Shown: positions 28,001 through 34,520 of the stretch, piece after piece
Numbering within the stretch: position 1 is the first letter of the stretch
Layout of the letters: every line of letters begins with the position of its first letter
Source of the DNA: a virus
IMG/VR virus record: IMGVR_UViG_3300020731_000022
Span: 1-52,797 of that record
Length of the DNA: 52,797 bases
Direction: 5' to 3' (one strand)
Notes under the pieces: model-generated
The model's input: only the letters and a program-made list of their open reading frames with translations
Databases searched by the model: none
Told to the model about the DNA's origin: nothing
Position numbers and translations under genes: made by a program

Positions 28001-28498
28001 TAGATTGGTGCTATTATGATCTACTTCACCATTTTCATTAGTTCTGAAATTACCAGGAATGTGAGTAGATGCTTTTAATCGAAACGAATCAGGTCCATCT
28101 GGTTCATAGAACAAGTGAATATCAAAATGACGACCACTATCGTGATGTTTTATTCCACTGAATATTTGTCGTTCTGGAGGTGTATCTCCAACATCAGCTC
28201 TAGATATTACAGCTGGAAGTTGAGCTAATCTATCTGCAAAACCTTTATGTGGGGTGCTTGCCATTCCTTCAGGAACATGATCGATGCTTGGATAGTTACC
28301 GTTGTACCAGTGTTCTTTGTTGCTATCCCACATGTTTTTGGCGTCATCAATGTGAACATTACCCATTCGTTGTTCGGCGGGTTCTCCAAATGCTGATTCT
28401 CCTACCATTTTTTGATAGTCAGTATTAACAGCTGGGTCTATGTTTCGTACTTCTGCAACTTTAGAGTTGTACTTTACTTTATATTTTGAATTGTACAT
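25061..28498 (-). CDS. Very large Cys-rich protein, 1145 aa
   Basis: The start is placed at ATG 28498 rather than a TTG two codons earlier; the protein begins MYNSKYKVKYNSKVAEVRN, with two copies of YNSK. Cys-pair groups are spread along the chain: CTTC and CTVC (about 220-255), CGNTKC, CDNKDC with CSHC, a dense array at about 800-900 (CPTC, CRNC, CNKC, CPTC, CSDC, CENPKC, CDGC), and CPKC near the C terminus. These look like zinc ribbons used as structural modules. No enzyme domain is visible. It lies between the repeat proteins and the other Cys-pair proteins, and may be a virion or neck component. Confidence 0.6.
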   Translation of the reverse strand: MYNSKYKVKYNSKVAEVRNIDPAVNTDYQKMVGESAFGEPAEQRMGNVHIDDAKNMWDSNKEHWYNGNYPSIDHVPEGMASTPHKGFADRLAQLPAVISRADVGDTPPERQIFSGIKHHDSGRHFDIHLFYEPDGPDSFRLKASTHIPGNFRTNENGEVDHNSTNLHGQHVFDVASGAWHPKGETHESPNATASYNPIEVLQSAPEDFADTTGSWTLPTHSEGFCTTCHRFPKLMSKMLDLMRPQKCTVCGEKGRYPKYDWEPGMFPYGRETSAMRQPVSAICGNTKCVNHGNSIAATEAFVDNDYNVLYPGQEGSGERRVYRFSPELHEATTKDLEQLQKGRPDLVKTRETARQLGDLSENEDYKASDRALKALDEKIHLRKVQLNPAHHTIDGLPEGRQNSEFMDEEGNVTAVPFDTVFDNPMIKETYANGNQRGIKRIKLPILSLSCDNKDCIDYGEPIATHVDVEPNKTLPCSHCGRSEKDGVSIARTDGYNRCNPLVYGANNCAPVPEGVDPEAYLGFFKPDPQFKFPTVKPDAETGAGIVFQRDAGEQDRNSPEGLYPGTQTVLMRNPLAPSNTVGHGVESVKNFFLYGKNRPWAFLGMNGRKVANKALPSEQENVATLGDEAITPNSYDEIVRPRILGDAEDIDANDFLPGSDLEISTKYPVRPRNKQVATNSEGEVLHPDLTQEEYNEYLGYNPKSVLGAKDFINHFLSRFSDPSYAKKYPLRLKRRGEGITKKSAINDDYDVDSSYDPNDLELRQSISMPAIPRTRDVVLEGEGMEAPEKELCPTCNGNSVWNKLNLFRYWDTHCRNCKDDTCGTVMNDQQDHCNKCKQKKKGCKGRRKSQIVFKDKDHICPTCKNTGEMTVNRKHCSDCENPKCSGVSSADTIHCDGCPEHDLEVNGYPHDDTPGQHARNSTNSTEESLSPETVSLLKERVKNSLIPNPEAEGIDPKDTAALDYARSIAAEDREESLANYAPPTPNEKAISDIENVGPVIFLRDRGQNIDQPTRSSLEQDLQSQRQEKPSFMGQNAMFDDPQAIAKQEAMMEQDGLPDIAEPKELPEDAPKIINNVPIPRIEHDMGCPKCNRGIIRPEVVGPEEMTRLNGIINEGTAIIKRTVKDPLQQRQQISQLLADTYKCEG

Positions 28499-28515
28499 AA
28501 TCAATTCTTAGCTTA

Positions 28516-29748
28516 TCACTTGTTCAAGATATTTTGCAATTGTGCAATTCTTGAACTAACTCTTGATCCAGCATTTCCCATTGCTTGTCCACCAATACTT
28601 TGAGGTGCCGGAGTTGATACTGGAGTAGGTGTTGGAGCAGCAGGAGTGGCTGGTGCAACAGGTGTCATTGCAGGTGCTGGGGTTGATACTGGAGTAGGAG
28701 TTGGAGTTGGAGTAGGTGCTTGTGTTGCAGGAGCAGGAGCAGCAGGTGTTGGTGCAGGAGTAGATGGAACTGGGGTTGCTTGTGATGTAAGAGGAGTTGT
28801 TGTTGGTGTTGAAGTAGTGGTGGTTGCAGGTGCCGGTGTCGAAGTTGCAGTAGATGAAGTAGGTACAGGAGCTGGTGCTGCAGGAGTAGGTGTGCTTATT
28901 TGATTTTGTGCAATGTTAGGATTAGTACTTATTGCAGGTGCAGGTGTGCTTACAGCAGGAATTGGAGAACTTATAGTGGGAGCAGGTGCAGCAGTTGGTA
29001 CTGTTGGTGCTACTACAGGAGCAGGTGCAGGGGTTGCTGCTATAGGAGTAGCTTTAGGAACTGCTGCTACAGGAGCAGGTGTAGCACTACCACCGGTACC
29101 TGGCATCATAGCAATCATGCCATCTTTAATAAAATTTGTATCGTTTGATCTCTTCAATCTCTCAGATAACTTAGCAATTCTTGCACTAATCTTAGAAGAA
29201 GCATTTTGCATTTGCTGTTCATCAATTCCTTGTGGTGGTGTAGCTTGTACAGGTGGTTGTTGAACAACATCACTAGAAACAGGAGCAGCAGGAGCAGAAG
29301 TAGGTACAAATGTTGTTGGTGCAGGAGTTGTTGGAGCTACAGGTTTTGTAGAATCAATAGATGTATCAACACCTTGTTGTGGAGCTTTTGGAAGATTGTT
29401 TTCATCAATAGTAGGATCACCAGTTAATCCAGGGTGCGTATTAACAGGAGTTGCAGGTGTTGTTTTAACAGGAGTTGCAGGTGCAGGTGTTGTTGCTTTT
29501 TGAAAAGCAGTTGATTGCGCTGGGGTAGCAGTATTTGTTAATGGTTTGCCAGGTGCAATTACACCAATACCACCGTTAGCGCCACCAGTAGGTGTAGAAA
29601 CTGGTTTTGAACTTGCTGGAGTTACACCAGAAGCTTGTTGGTGAGCAGCTGTTTGAGCAGCAGTAGGTAGAGTTACTGTAGGTGGTGCAGCTGGTGTTTT
29701 AGCAACACTTCCACCAGGATTAGCTGGTGCTAGTAATGCTATACGGTA
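28516..29748 (-). CDS. Pro/Ala/Thr-rich protein, likely made by -1 frameshift
   Basis: The open frame runs from the end of the upstream gene to 28516 but has no ATG, GTG or TTG until ATG 29211, so about 180 codons of the same Pro/Ala/Thr-rich character (ATTPAPATPVKTTPATPVN-like) have no start. They sit exactly in the -1 frame of the upstream gene, entered at A AAT TTT (29748-29754). Residues after the junction begin YRIALLAPANPGG. A helical module (RIAKLSERLKRSNDTNF) near 29.15 kb copies the end of the upstream protein (KIARLSYFLKESKDTNF). Alternatives: independent initiation at 29211 (231 aa), which lacks a good ribosome binding site, or a fixed indel. The linker may act as a flexible tether in the virion. 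Confidence 0.6.
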   Translation of the reverse strand, partial: YRIALLAPANPGGSVAKTPAAPPTVTLPTAAQTAAHQQASGVTPASSKPVSTPTGGANGGIGVIAPGKPLTNTATPAQSTAFQKATTPAPATPVKTTPATPVNTHPGLTGDPTIDENNLPKAPQQGVDTSIDSTKPVAPTTPAPTTFVPTSAPAAPVSSDVVQQPPVQATPPQGIDEQQMQNASSKISARIAKLSERLKRSNDTNFIKDGMIAMMPGTGGSATPAPVAAVPKATPIAATPAPAPVVAPTVPTAAPAPTISSPIPAVSTPAPAISTNPNIAQNQISTPTPAAPAPVPTSSTATSTPAPATTTTSTPTTTPLTSQATPVPSTPAPTPAAPAPATQAPTPTPTPTPVSTPAPAMTPVAPATPAAPTPTPVSTPAPQSIGGQAMGNAGSRVSSRIAQLQNILNK

Positions 29749-29754
29749 AAATTT
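29712..29754 (-). promoter_or_regulatory. Candidate -1 ribosomal frameshift site
   Basis: Minus-strand A AAT TTT (29748-29754) is an X-XXY-YYZ slippery heptamer placed in the zero frame, followed by two sense codons and TAG. A 6-bp GC-rich stem (CACCAG/CTGGTG; 29712-29717 and 29724-29729, 6-nt loop) lies 18 nt downstream, further than the usual 5-9 nt. Slipping back one base continues into the long starless open frame. The heptamer and frame relation are visible; function is inferred. Confidence 0.55.
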
Positions 29755-30947
29755 GTATCTTTTGATTCCTTAAGAAAGTATGATAGTCTAGCAATCTTAC
29801 GAGCAGCACCCTCTTTAGCATTTGGATTACTTTCGTTTGGATCATTAGGGTCATTATCATTATCTGGATCAGTTGCTGATGGTGCTTTTTGAAACTGCAT
29901 GTTACCTTCAGCAGCATTTGCACTAGGCATTGGAGTTCTAAATGATGATGGTGCTGATGGTGCTGGTGGAGTAGAAGCACCGGATGGCTTGTCCCCTTGA
30001 ACACCTTTAGTAAATTGACTAATAAGAGATCCTGCGGCTGCGGCGGCACCGGCAAATGGTGCAGCAACACCCTTAGCAACGTCAGTTGCAGCAGTTCCTA
30101 CTGCATCAGCAGCACCTGCAACATCATGACGAGCTCTGTCAAATTGATTAGCAGTAGAGTGAGCAACGTCAGTTGCAGCAGTTCCTACTGCGTTTCCAGC
30201 AGATTGTGCAGCAGATCCTACACCAGAAGCAGCATCTCCTACGCCAGTTCCTACAGCGTGAGCAACACCCTTAGCAACGTCAGAAACTTGACTTGGAAGT
30301 TTTTGTACTTCGTTTCCTACTGCTGATACTCCTGTGCCTACTGCTCTTGTAGCATCTCCTACACCAGTTCCTACGGCGTGAGCAACATCTTTAGCGCCAG
30401 TTCCTACTGCATTTGCAACACCCTTAGCAACGTCAGTTGCTTGGCCTGGAAGTTTTGTTACTTCGTTTCCTACTGCCTTTGCAGCAGATCCTACACCAGA
30501 AACAGCATCTCCTACGCCAGTTCCTACAGCGTGTGCAACATCTTTAGCGGCGTTTCCTACTGCTTTTGTAGCCTTGCCTGCACCTGATCCTACATCAGAA
30601 ATAGCTTGACCTAGGTCAGAAATAGGATTCCATCCCCATGCAGTTTTTGTACTACTTTCTTTGCAAAAATCACAGTTAGCGTGGCGAATTGACCATTCTT
30701 CGTATACTGCTCGTACAAGCTTAGCTTTAGAGTCACTGACATTAGCAAGCTTGCGATAAGCTACCTTCTCGATGTCTTCTTCAACCATTTGCATGCGTTG
30801 AGCTAATTCTTTGTCGCTGTGAGCGAGGAATAGAAAATCACCAGTTTTTGTAAGCAATTCATGCTTAGCAGTTACTAGTTTCTTACCGGCAATCTTTGCG
30901 TCAAAAGCAAGATTTACTGTGTCATCGTAATCGAACATCGAGGTCAT
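29739..30947 (-). CDS. Ala/Gly repeat protein (LEA-like), 402 aa
   Basis: AAGGAG 8 nt before ATG 30947 fixes the start. Residues 1-105 are a folded, charged domain with one Cys pair (CDFC). Residues about 110-320 are imperfect repeats of DVAHAVGTGVGDA and KAVGNEVTKLPGQATDVAKG, Ala/Gly/Val-rich amphipathic helices like LEA or apolipoprotein repeats, suggesting membrane or DNA interaction. A Pro/Ser linker leads to the C-terminal helix KIARLSYFLKESKDTNFTV. The frame ends two codons after a slippery heptamer, so a fraction of ribosomes may make an approximately 810-residue fusion with the downstream Pro/Ala/Thr protein. It is directly downstream of the tRNA cluster. Confidence 0.75.
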   Translation of the reverse strand: MTSMFDYDDTVNLAFDAKIAGKKLVTAKHELLTKTGDFLFLAHSDKELAQRMQMVEEDIEKVAYRKLANVSDSKAKLVRAVYEEWSIRHANCDFCKESSTKTAWGWNPISDLGQAISDVGSGAGKATKAVGNAAKDVAHAVGTGVGDAVSGVGSAAKAVGNEVTKLPGQATDVAKGVANAVGTGAKDVAHAVGTGVGDATRAVGTGVSAVGNEVQKLPSQVSDVAKGVAHAVGTGVGDAASGVGSAAQSAGNAVGTAATDVAHSTANQFDRARHDVAGAADAVGTAATDVAKGVAAPFAGAAAAAGSLISQFTKGVQGDKPSGASTPPAPSAPSSFRTPMPSANAAEGNMQFQKAPSATDPDNDNDPNDPNESNPNAKEGAARKIARLSYFLKESKDTNFTV

Positions 30948-30965
30948 CGTGTTACTCCTTATATT

Positions 30966-31005
30966 GTTCCCGTAGGAACGCTGGACAATAAGCGTTATTC
31001 GCTTA
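30966..31005 (-). promoter_or_regulatory. Two hairpins between tRNA genes and the repeat-protein gene
   Basis: In minus-strand RNA a 6-bp stem (TAAGCG 30989-30994 with CGCTTA 31000-31005, 5-nt loop) is followed by GUUCC-UACG-GGAAC (30966-30979), a 5-bp stem with a UNCG-type tetraloop closed by C-G, which is unusually stable. They lie between the last tRNA and the AAGGAG of the next gene. RNA processing that separates tRNAs from mRNA, or mRNA 5'-end protection, is the likely role. No U-run follows, so a terminator is less likely. Confidence 0.5.
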
Positions 31006-31036
31006 CTACCTACGACAGATTCCGTATACTTTTAAA

Positions 31037-31112
31037 TGGTAGGAATGGTAGGAATTGAACCCACGACCGAAGGATTATGAGTCCTCTGCTCTTACCACTG
31101 AGCTACATTCCC
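31037..31112 (-). tRNA. tRNA with CAT anticodon (Met, or Ile2)
   Basis: 76 nt including encoded CCA. Cloverleaf: 7-bp acceptor (GGGAATG with CATTCCT, one G-U), D arm GCTC/GAGC, anticodon arm GAGGA-CTCATAA-TCCTT, T arm GTGGG-TTCAATT-CCTAC. Anticodon CAT; discriminator A. Elongator Met and lysidine-modified Ile2 tRNAs cannot be separated by eye; in an AT-rich phage a tRNA reading AUA would be useful. One nucleotide separates it from tRNA-Gln. Confidence 0.93.
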
Positions 31113-31113
31113 T

Positions 31114-31187
31114 TGGCTGAGGGACTAGGACTCGAACCTAGAATAAGGGCTTCAAAGGCCCCTGTGTTGCCATTACACCATCCCTCA
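31114..31187 (-). tRNA. tRNA-Gln (TTG)
   Basis: 74 nt with encoded CCA. Acceptor TGAGGGA/TCCCTCA, D arm GTGT/ACAC, anticodon arm GGGGC-CTTTGAA-GCCCT (anticodon TTG), T arm CTAGG-TTCGAGT-CCTAG, discriminator G as expected for Gln. It reads CAA, the common Gln codon in the surrounding genes. It lies 1 nt from its neighbours and was probably cut from one precursor. Confidence 0.95.
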
Positions 31188-31188
31188 T

Positions 31189-31263
31189 TGGCTCCCCAGA
31201 TAGGATTCGAACCTATAACCTAGCGATTAACAGTCGCTTGCTCTGCCGTTGAGCTACCAGGGA
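31189..31263 (-). tRNA. tRNA-Asn (GTT)
   Basis: 75 nt with encoded CCA. Acceptor TCCCTGG/CTGGGGA with two wobbles, D arm GCTC/GAGC, anticodon arm AGCGA-CTGTTAA-TCGCT (anticodon GTT), T arm ATAGG-TTCGAAT-CCTAT, discriminator G. It follows the cupin gene stop by 8 nt, so the sugar cassette and the tRNAs probably share a transcript. Confidence 0.95.
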
Positions 31264-31271
31264 ATGTTTGG

Positions 31272-31631
31272 CTAATCGCCCTTTATTACTCTGATGCTAT
31301 CATCATCAAAATGTTGTGTAGAAAATTCAAATACACGAGCATTTTCTAATCCTATCAATTGGTGACGTAGACCCGTGCGTATGTGAAAAGAATCACCAGG
31401 TTGTAGAACAATTTGCTCTGCCTGATTAATATCGTCAGTTTCACCGTATACAAGAACAACGGAACCATTCTCTACGTAGAATGTTTCATCTTTGATATTG
31501 TGGTAGTGCCAAGAAAGTCTTTTACCTTTGTTGAAATGAAGAATTTTTGAACAATACTTTTCTGTATTGCAAACGATCTCCTCGTAACCCCAACCTTTTA
31601 CTACGCATTCTCTAGCTGAAGAAGTGTTCAC
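31272..31631 (-). CDS. Cupin-domain protein, sugar isomerase/epimerase-like
   Basis: 119 aa single-domain cupin. The start is GTG at 31631 with AAGGA 8 nt upstream. Metal ligands are visible: H42, H44 and E49 in SWHYHNIKDETFYVENG and H90 in PGDSFHIRTGLRHQL, the standard cupin motifs 1 and 2. It resembles the small cupins found in nucleotide-sugar loci (isomerase or lyxose-isomerase-like). It ends the sugar cassette and overlaps the HAD phosphatase by 20 bp, so it probably acts on the same sugar phosphate. Substrate not determinable. Confidence 0.75.
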   Translation of the reverse strand: MNTSSARECVVKGWGYEEIVCNTEKYCSKILHFNKGKRLSWHYHNIKDETFYVENGSVVLVYGETDDINQAEQIVLQPGDSFHIRTGLRHQLIGLENARVFEFSTQHFDDDSIRVIKGD

Positions 31632-31929
31632 TATTTATTCCTTTATCATCAACATAGAAGTCACCAGACGGTTTCCCCATAATTAATTGGTGGTATTGAC
31701 AACCCCAATCTTGCAATTGTTGTTCTGTTAATTCTCGGAAAAGCTCGCTAGCTTTTACTGGGTCATTATCAGTTCTATCCATACCTCTAGCTGTAAAGTA
31801 AACAACCTTATGACCTTGGTCATATAAACTGTTTACTTGAATTATAGCATCGTGATATGGTTCTGCTTTTGCGTAATCACCATCGATAGTATTGCATATG
31901 GTGCCATCAATGTCAACTACAAACTTCAT
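31612..31929 (-). CDS. HAD-superfamily sugar-phosphate phosphatase
   Basis: 105 aa, short and without a cap. HAD motifs: VVDIDGT (nucleophile D6, acid D8), FTARG (motif II, T46), K86 in IMGKPSGD, and motif IV FYVDDKG (D94, D95). It is most like small HAD phosphatases in capsule or heptose loci; a GmhB-like role (removing the 7-phosphate of heptose bisphosphate) fits the neighbours. True GmhB is longer (about 190 aa) and has a zinc-binding Cys set not present here, so GmhB-like is an inference. Start overlaps the upstream stop as ATGA. Confidence 0.8.
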   Translation of the reverse strand: MKFVVDIDGTICNTIDGDYAKAEPYHDAIIQVNSLYDQGHKVVYFTARGMDRTDNDPVKASELFRELTEQQLQDWGCQYHQLIMGKPSGDFYVDDKGINSEHFFS

Positions 31930-32318
31930 CTTTCTAGAATCCTTGTTGTTGAGTATGGTTCTATTCTTTCAAAATATTTTACAGTCTTGGCATATTCTTT
32001 ACCAGGAAATTCTTTGCCCCACCAATCACTACCAGCAAACCAAATATCTGGGTTAAGGTTTTTTACAATATTGATAAGTTGTTCATCTGAATTAAAAAGT
32101 ACAACATTGTCAACATGTTTTATGGAACTAATAACATATTTTCTATCATTTTCATTATGAAAAGGACGATCAGGACCTTTTTTCTCTGATACGCGTCTAT
32201 CAGTATCAATGGCAACTGTGAGGGTTCCACCATAGCTTTTAGCGTGTTCTAATAATGCAATATGTCCTTTATGGATAACATCAAATGTACCAGTCAGGAA
32301 TAGTTGTTTATTTTCCAT
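31926..32318 (-). CDS. Cytidylyltransferase-family nucleotidyltransferase (HldC-like)
   Basis: 130 aa. Starts MENKQLFLTGTFDVIHKGHI with the HxGH signature (H16-H19) of class I nucleotidyltransferases, and ends with STTRILER, the second substrate-binding motif of the RfaE2/glycerol-3-phosphate cytidylyltransferase family. In context, next to a PfkB kinase and an HldD-like epimerase, transfer of AMP to a heptose 1-phosphate is the best guess; CTP use as in TagD is the alternative. Overlaps the HldD-like gene by 11 bp and the HAD gene by ATGA. Confidence 0.8.
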   Translation of the reverse strand: MENKQLFLTGTFDVIHKGHIALLEHAKSYGGTLTVAIDTDRRVSEKKGPDRPFHNENDRKYVISSIKHVDNVVLFNSDEQLINIVKNLNPDIWFAGSDWWGKEFPGKEYAKTVKYFERIEPYSTTRILER

Positions 32319-33108
32319 TTAAATATTCTTCTATCGTTTTAAATTTGTGGTCACCCCACTCCTTCTTAGCACATGTGTAGGACTGATATTTACCAACCAA
32401 GTGTTCGGGAAATGGAATGATATTTACTTCACCATTATACTGCTTTGCAACGGCATTTGCAACTTCTTCAAAACTTCTTGGATTACTTGTACCAAGATCG
32501 TAGATACCAGATCGTTTGTCGTTGTTTAATACTATATCTACAACATCATCTACACAAATAAAGTCTCTTTTAAAATTTTCTGATCCTTCAAATAGATTAA
32601 GTTTACCAGACTCTTTAATTTGCCACGTAAATTTGCTAACTGGGCTTGCCTGGTCACCTTTATGTTCTTCTCCGTCACCATAGACGTTGAAATAACGAAA
32701 TCCTTGTATAAACTTAAAATCATCGATATTGTCTTGTACCCAGTAATCAATCTGCAATTTAGACATAGCATAATGATTAATAGGGTTAGGTATACCATCC
32801 AAATTGCCATAAACTGAAGCTGATGATGCATACTTTATTGGAATACCGTGATCTCTAGCTTTTTCCAACAATGCCAGAGTGAACTCTATGTTGTAATTAT
32901 ACAATAGTCTAATATTTTTTTCTGTGGTGCTTGATATAGCACCCTGGTGAAGAATAAGTTTAACTTGATCCCATGCATTAAAATTGGAAAGGAAATAATG
33001 ACAGTCTTGTTGATTGACTATCAATATACGTTGTCCATCAAGAGCTTTTAAGAAGTTCTTGCCAATGAACCCTTCGGATCCAGTAAGTATAATCAAACCG
33101 ATTCCCAT
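32308..33108 (-). CDS. hldD: ADP-heptose 6-epimerase-like SDR (HldD-like)
   Basis: 266 aa extended SDR. Rossmann motif TGSEGFIGKN (9-18), SSASVYG, catalytic Y113-x3-K117 (YAMSK), and the HldD-type block GFRYFNVYGDGEEHKGDQAS followed by LFEGSENFKRDF. HldD inverts C6 of ADP-glycero-manno-heptose. A TTG at 33096 giving MIILTGSEGFIG aligns better with HldD N termini and overlaps the upstream stop as TTGA; the ATG at 33108 is kept as the outer bound. It is about 45 residues shorter than E. coli HldD. Neighbours supply kinase, phosphatase and nucleotidyltransferase of the same pathway. Confidence 0.85.
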   Translation of the reverse strand: MGIGLIILTGSEGFIGKNFLKALDGQRILIVNQQDCHYFLSNFNAWDQVKLILHQGAISSTTEKNIRLLYNYNIEFTLALLEKARDHGIPIKYASSASVYGNLDGIPNPINHYAMSKLQIDYWVQDNIDDFKFIQGFRYFNVYGDGEEHKGDQASPVSKFTWQIKESGKLNLFEGSENFKRDFICVDDVVDIVLNNDKRSGIYDLGTSNPRSFEEVANAVAKQYNGEVNIIPFPEHLVGKYQSYTCAKKEWGDHKFKTIEEYLNGK

Positions 33109-33797
33109 TCTTCGTGATTGTATTCACCATTATGGTCCCAATATAGTTCAGATCGTGAAGCAGGGTAAACAATATCCCAATCTGTGAATTCGTAACCATT
33201 ATCAACCAATACATCATTTCTGATAGCAATCATATCGTCAGAATGAATCCAAACAGGGGTATATCCGTGTGAGTTGAACATTTTTTTAAATGCATACGGA
33301 GAAGCACCGTACCATCCGTTGTTTGACCATAACCAATTAATATCATATTTGCGTGTTTGGCTTTCATAAGGTTCAAAACGAACATTGTTTTCAACCATCA
33401 CCACTCTAGGAGAATACTTATTAAGCATTGCATCAGTAATCCAGTAATCCATACCATCAAGATCAATTGATACAAAATCTGGCGACTTTGGAACATTGTG
33501 CTTATCAAATAGATCACAAATGTTATCTTTGGAAATCCATTCCATGTGATAATTAATTGTGGTGTTATTTACATGTCTACTGTATTGTTCATCACCTTCC
33601 ATAAGAAGGCCATTCCAACCATTCATGTGCAAGTATGCTGTATTAGACAGTTCTGGCCAATCAGTGGCACCAAACTCAACATAATACTTATTAGTGGTAC
33701 CTATCTTGTCAAATGTATATTCAATAAATGAGTCTTGACCTTTTTGAGAAAACCCTTTGCTTATTGCTGGAACCTGATCGTATCTTAGAATTGTCAT
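33093..33797 (-). CDS. FkbM-like SAM-dependent methyltransferase
   Basis: The start is placed at ATG 33797, forming ATGA with the kinase stop; 234 aa. The pattern YYVEFGATDWPELSNTAYL (about 38-56), then GWNGLLMEGDE with acidic E67, and DFVSIDLDGMDYWI is typical of FkbM-family methyltransferases, where the first Gly-rich loop binds SAM. The usual GANDG is GATDW here. Many FkbM enzymes O-methylate sugars, which fits the cassette. The C-terminal 70 residues (GYTPVWIHSDDMIAIRNDV) match the same family. Substrate unknown. Confidence 0.75.
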   Translation of the reverse strand: MTILRYDQVPAISKGFSQKGQDSFIEYTFDKIGTTNKYYVEFGATDWPELSNTAYLHMNGWNGLLMEGDEQYSRHVNNTTINYHMEWISKDNICDLFDKHNVPKSPDFVSIDLDGMDYWITDAMLNKYSPRVVMVENNVRFEPYESQTRKYDINWLWSNNGWYGASPYAFKKMFNSHGYTPVWIHSDDMIAIRNDVLVDNGYEFTDWDIVYPASRSELYWDHNGEYNHEEWESV

Positions 33798-34519
33798 ATA
33801 GTGGTCACTCCTCGATGTTTTACAACTTCTGATGCACACTCATTGGCATACACAATACTTTGTTCAAGATCTTGACTATTGACGTATTTAACAACCAAAG
33901 CTGCCATAAAAGCATCGCCAGCACCTGAAGAATCTTTGACTTCCATTCTTTTAACAGAATACCGTTTGCCATTGTATTCACATCCATGACCACCCATTGT
34001 GTGAATAATCTTATCTTTATAAGCATTTGTTATATCAGGATCAGAATTATTGTATTCGTAATCATTGATTTTGATTATGAAAGCTTTCTTTGCCCATTTT
34101 CCTAGTTTTTTCTTTGTATCAAGGAATACACGTGGATGTGATTTACAAATTGTTTCAATGTCATCTTCTGTCAAGAATCCTTTATTGTAATCAGAAATAA
34201 CAATGACTTCATATTGTTTATAATCAATTGGTGTATCAAATATACCGTAGTTAGGTTCTGTATCTACTCTAAAGAACGTATGGTTAGTAGCTTCATGCAC
34301 ATATCTTGTCTTAGTAATAGATTCCCAATTGTCATTGGTAATAATACTGCAATCTTCAACAATTGTTATATTTCGCAGTACGTTCATTGCCATACCTTCG
34401 TTCTCTTCTTGATGTAGAACATTCAATACTGGTACTGGCACGTCAGGAGCAAGGCGCACTGCGTCACAATAGACAAATACGTCTTTACAACTTTCACCTA
34501 TCACTAGGATACGTTTCAT
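33794..34519 (-). CDS. PfkB-family sugar kinase (HldA-like)
   Basis: The start is ATG 34519 (TAAAATG with the upstream stop), giving 241 aa beginning MKRILVIGESCKDVF. C-terminal signature DSSGAGDAFMAAL (196-208) with catalytic base D202 and the anion hole. APDVPVPVLNV (24-34) and the following Gly-Met-Ala-Met-Asn stretch align with the RfaE1/HldA domain, which phosphorylates heptose 7-phosphate at O1. It is shorter than HldA (about 310 aa). The usual GG-x-N-x-A loop is EGMAMNVLRN, so substrate binding may differ. Coupled by ATGA to the FkbM gene. Confidence 0.8.
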   Translation of the reverse strand: MKRILVIGESCKDVFVYCDAVRLAPDVPVPVLNVLHQEENEGMAMNVLRNITIVEDCSIITNDNWESITKTRYVHEATNHTFFRVDTEPNYGIFDTPIDYKQYEVIVISDYNKGFLTEDDIETICKSHPRVFLDTKKKLGKWAKKAFIIKINDYEYNNSDPDITNAYKDKIIHTMGGHGCEYNGKRYSVKRMEVKDSSGAGDAFMAALVVKYVNSQDLEQSIVYANECASEVVKHRGVTTI

Positions 34520-34520
34520 T

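Noticed and set aside
28646-28903. Plus-strand Gly/Val/Ala-rich open frame (and a similar one at 28913-29263)
   Set aside because: It is the antisense reading of the Pro/Ala/Thr-rich gene; composition follows from the opposite strand.
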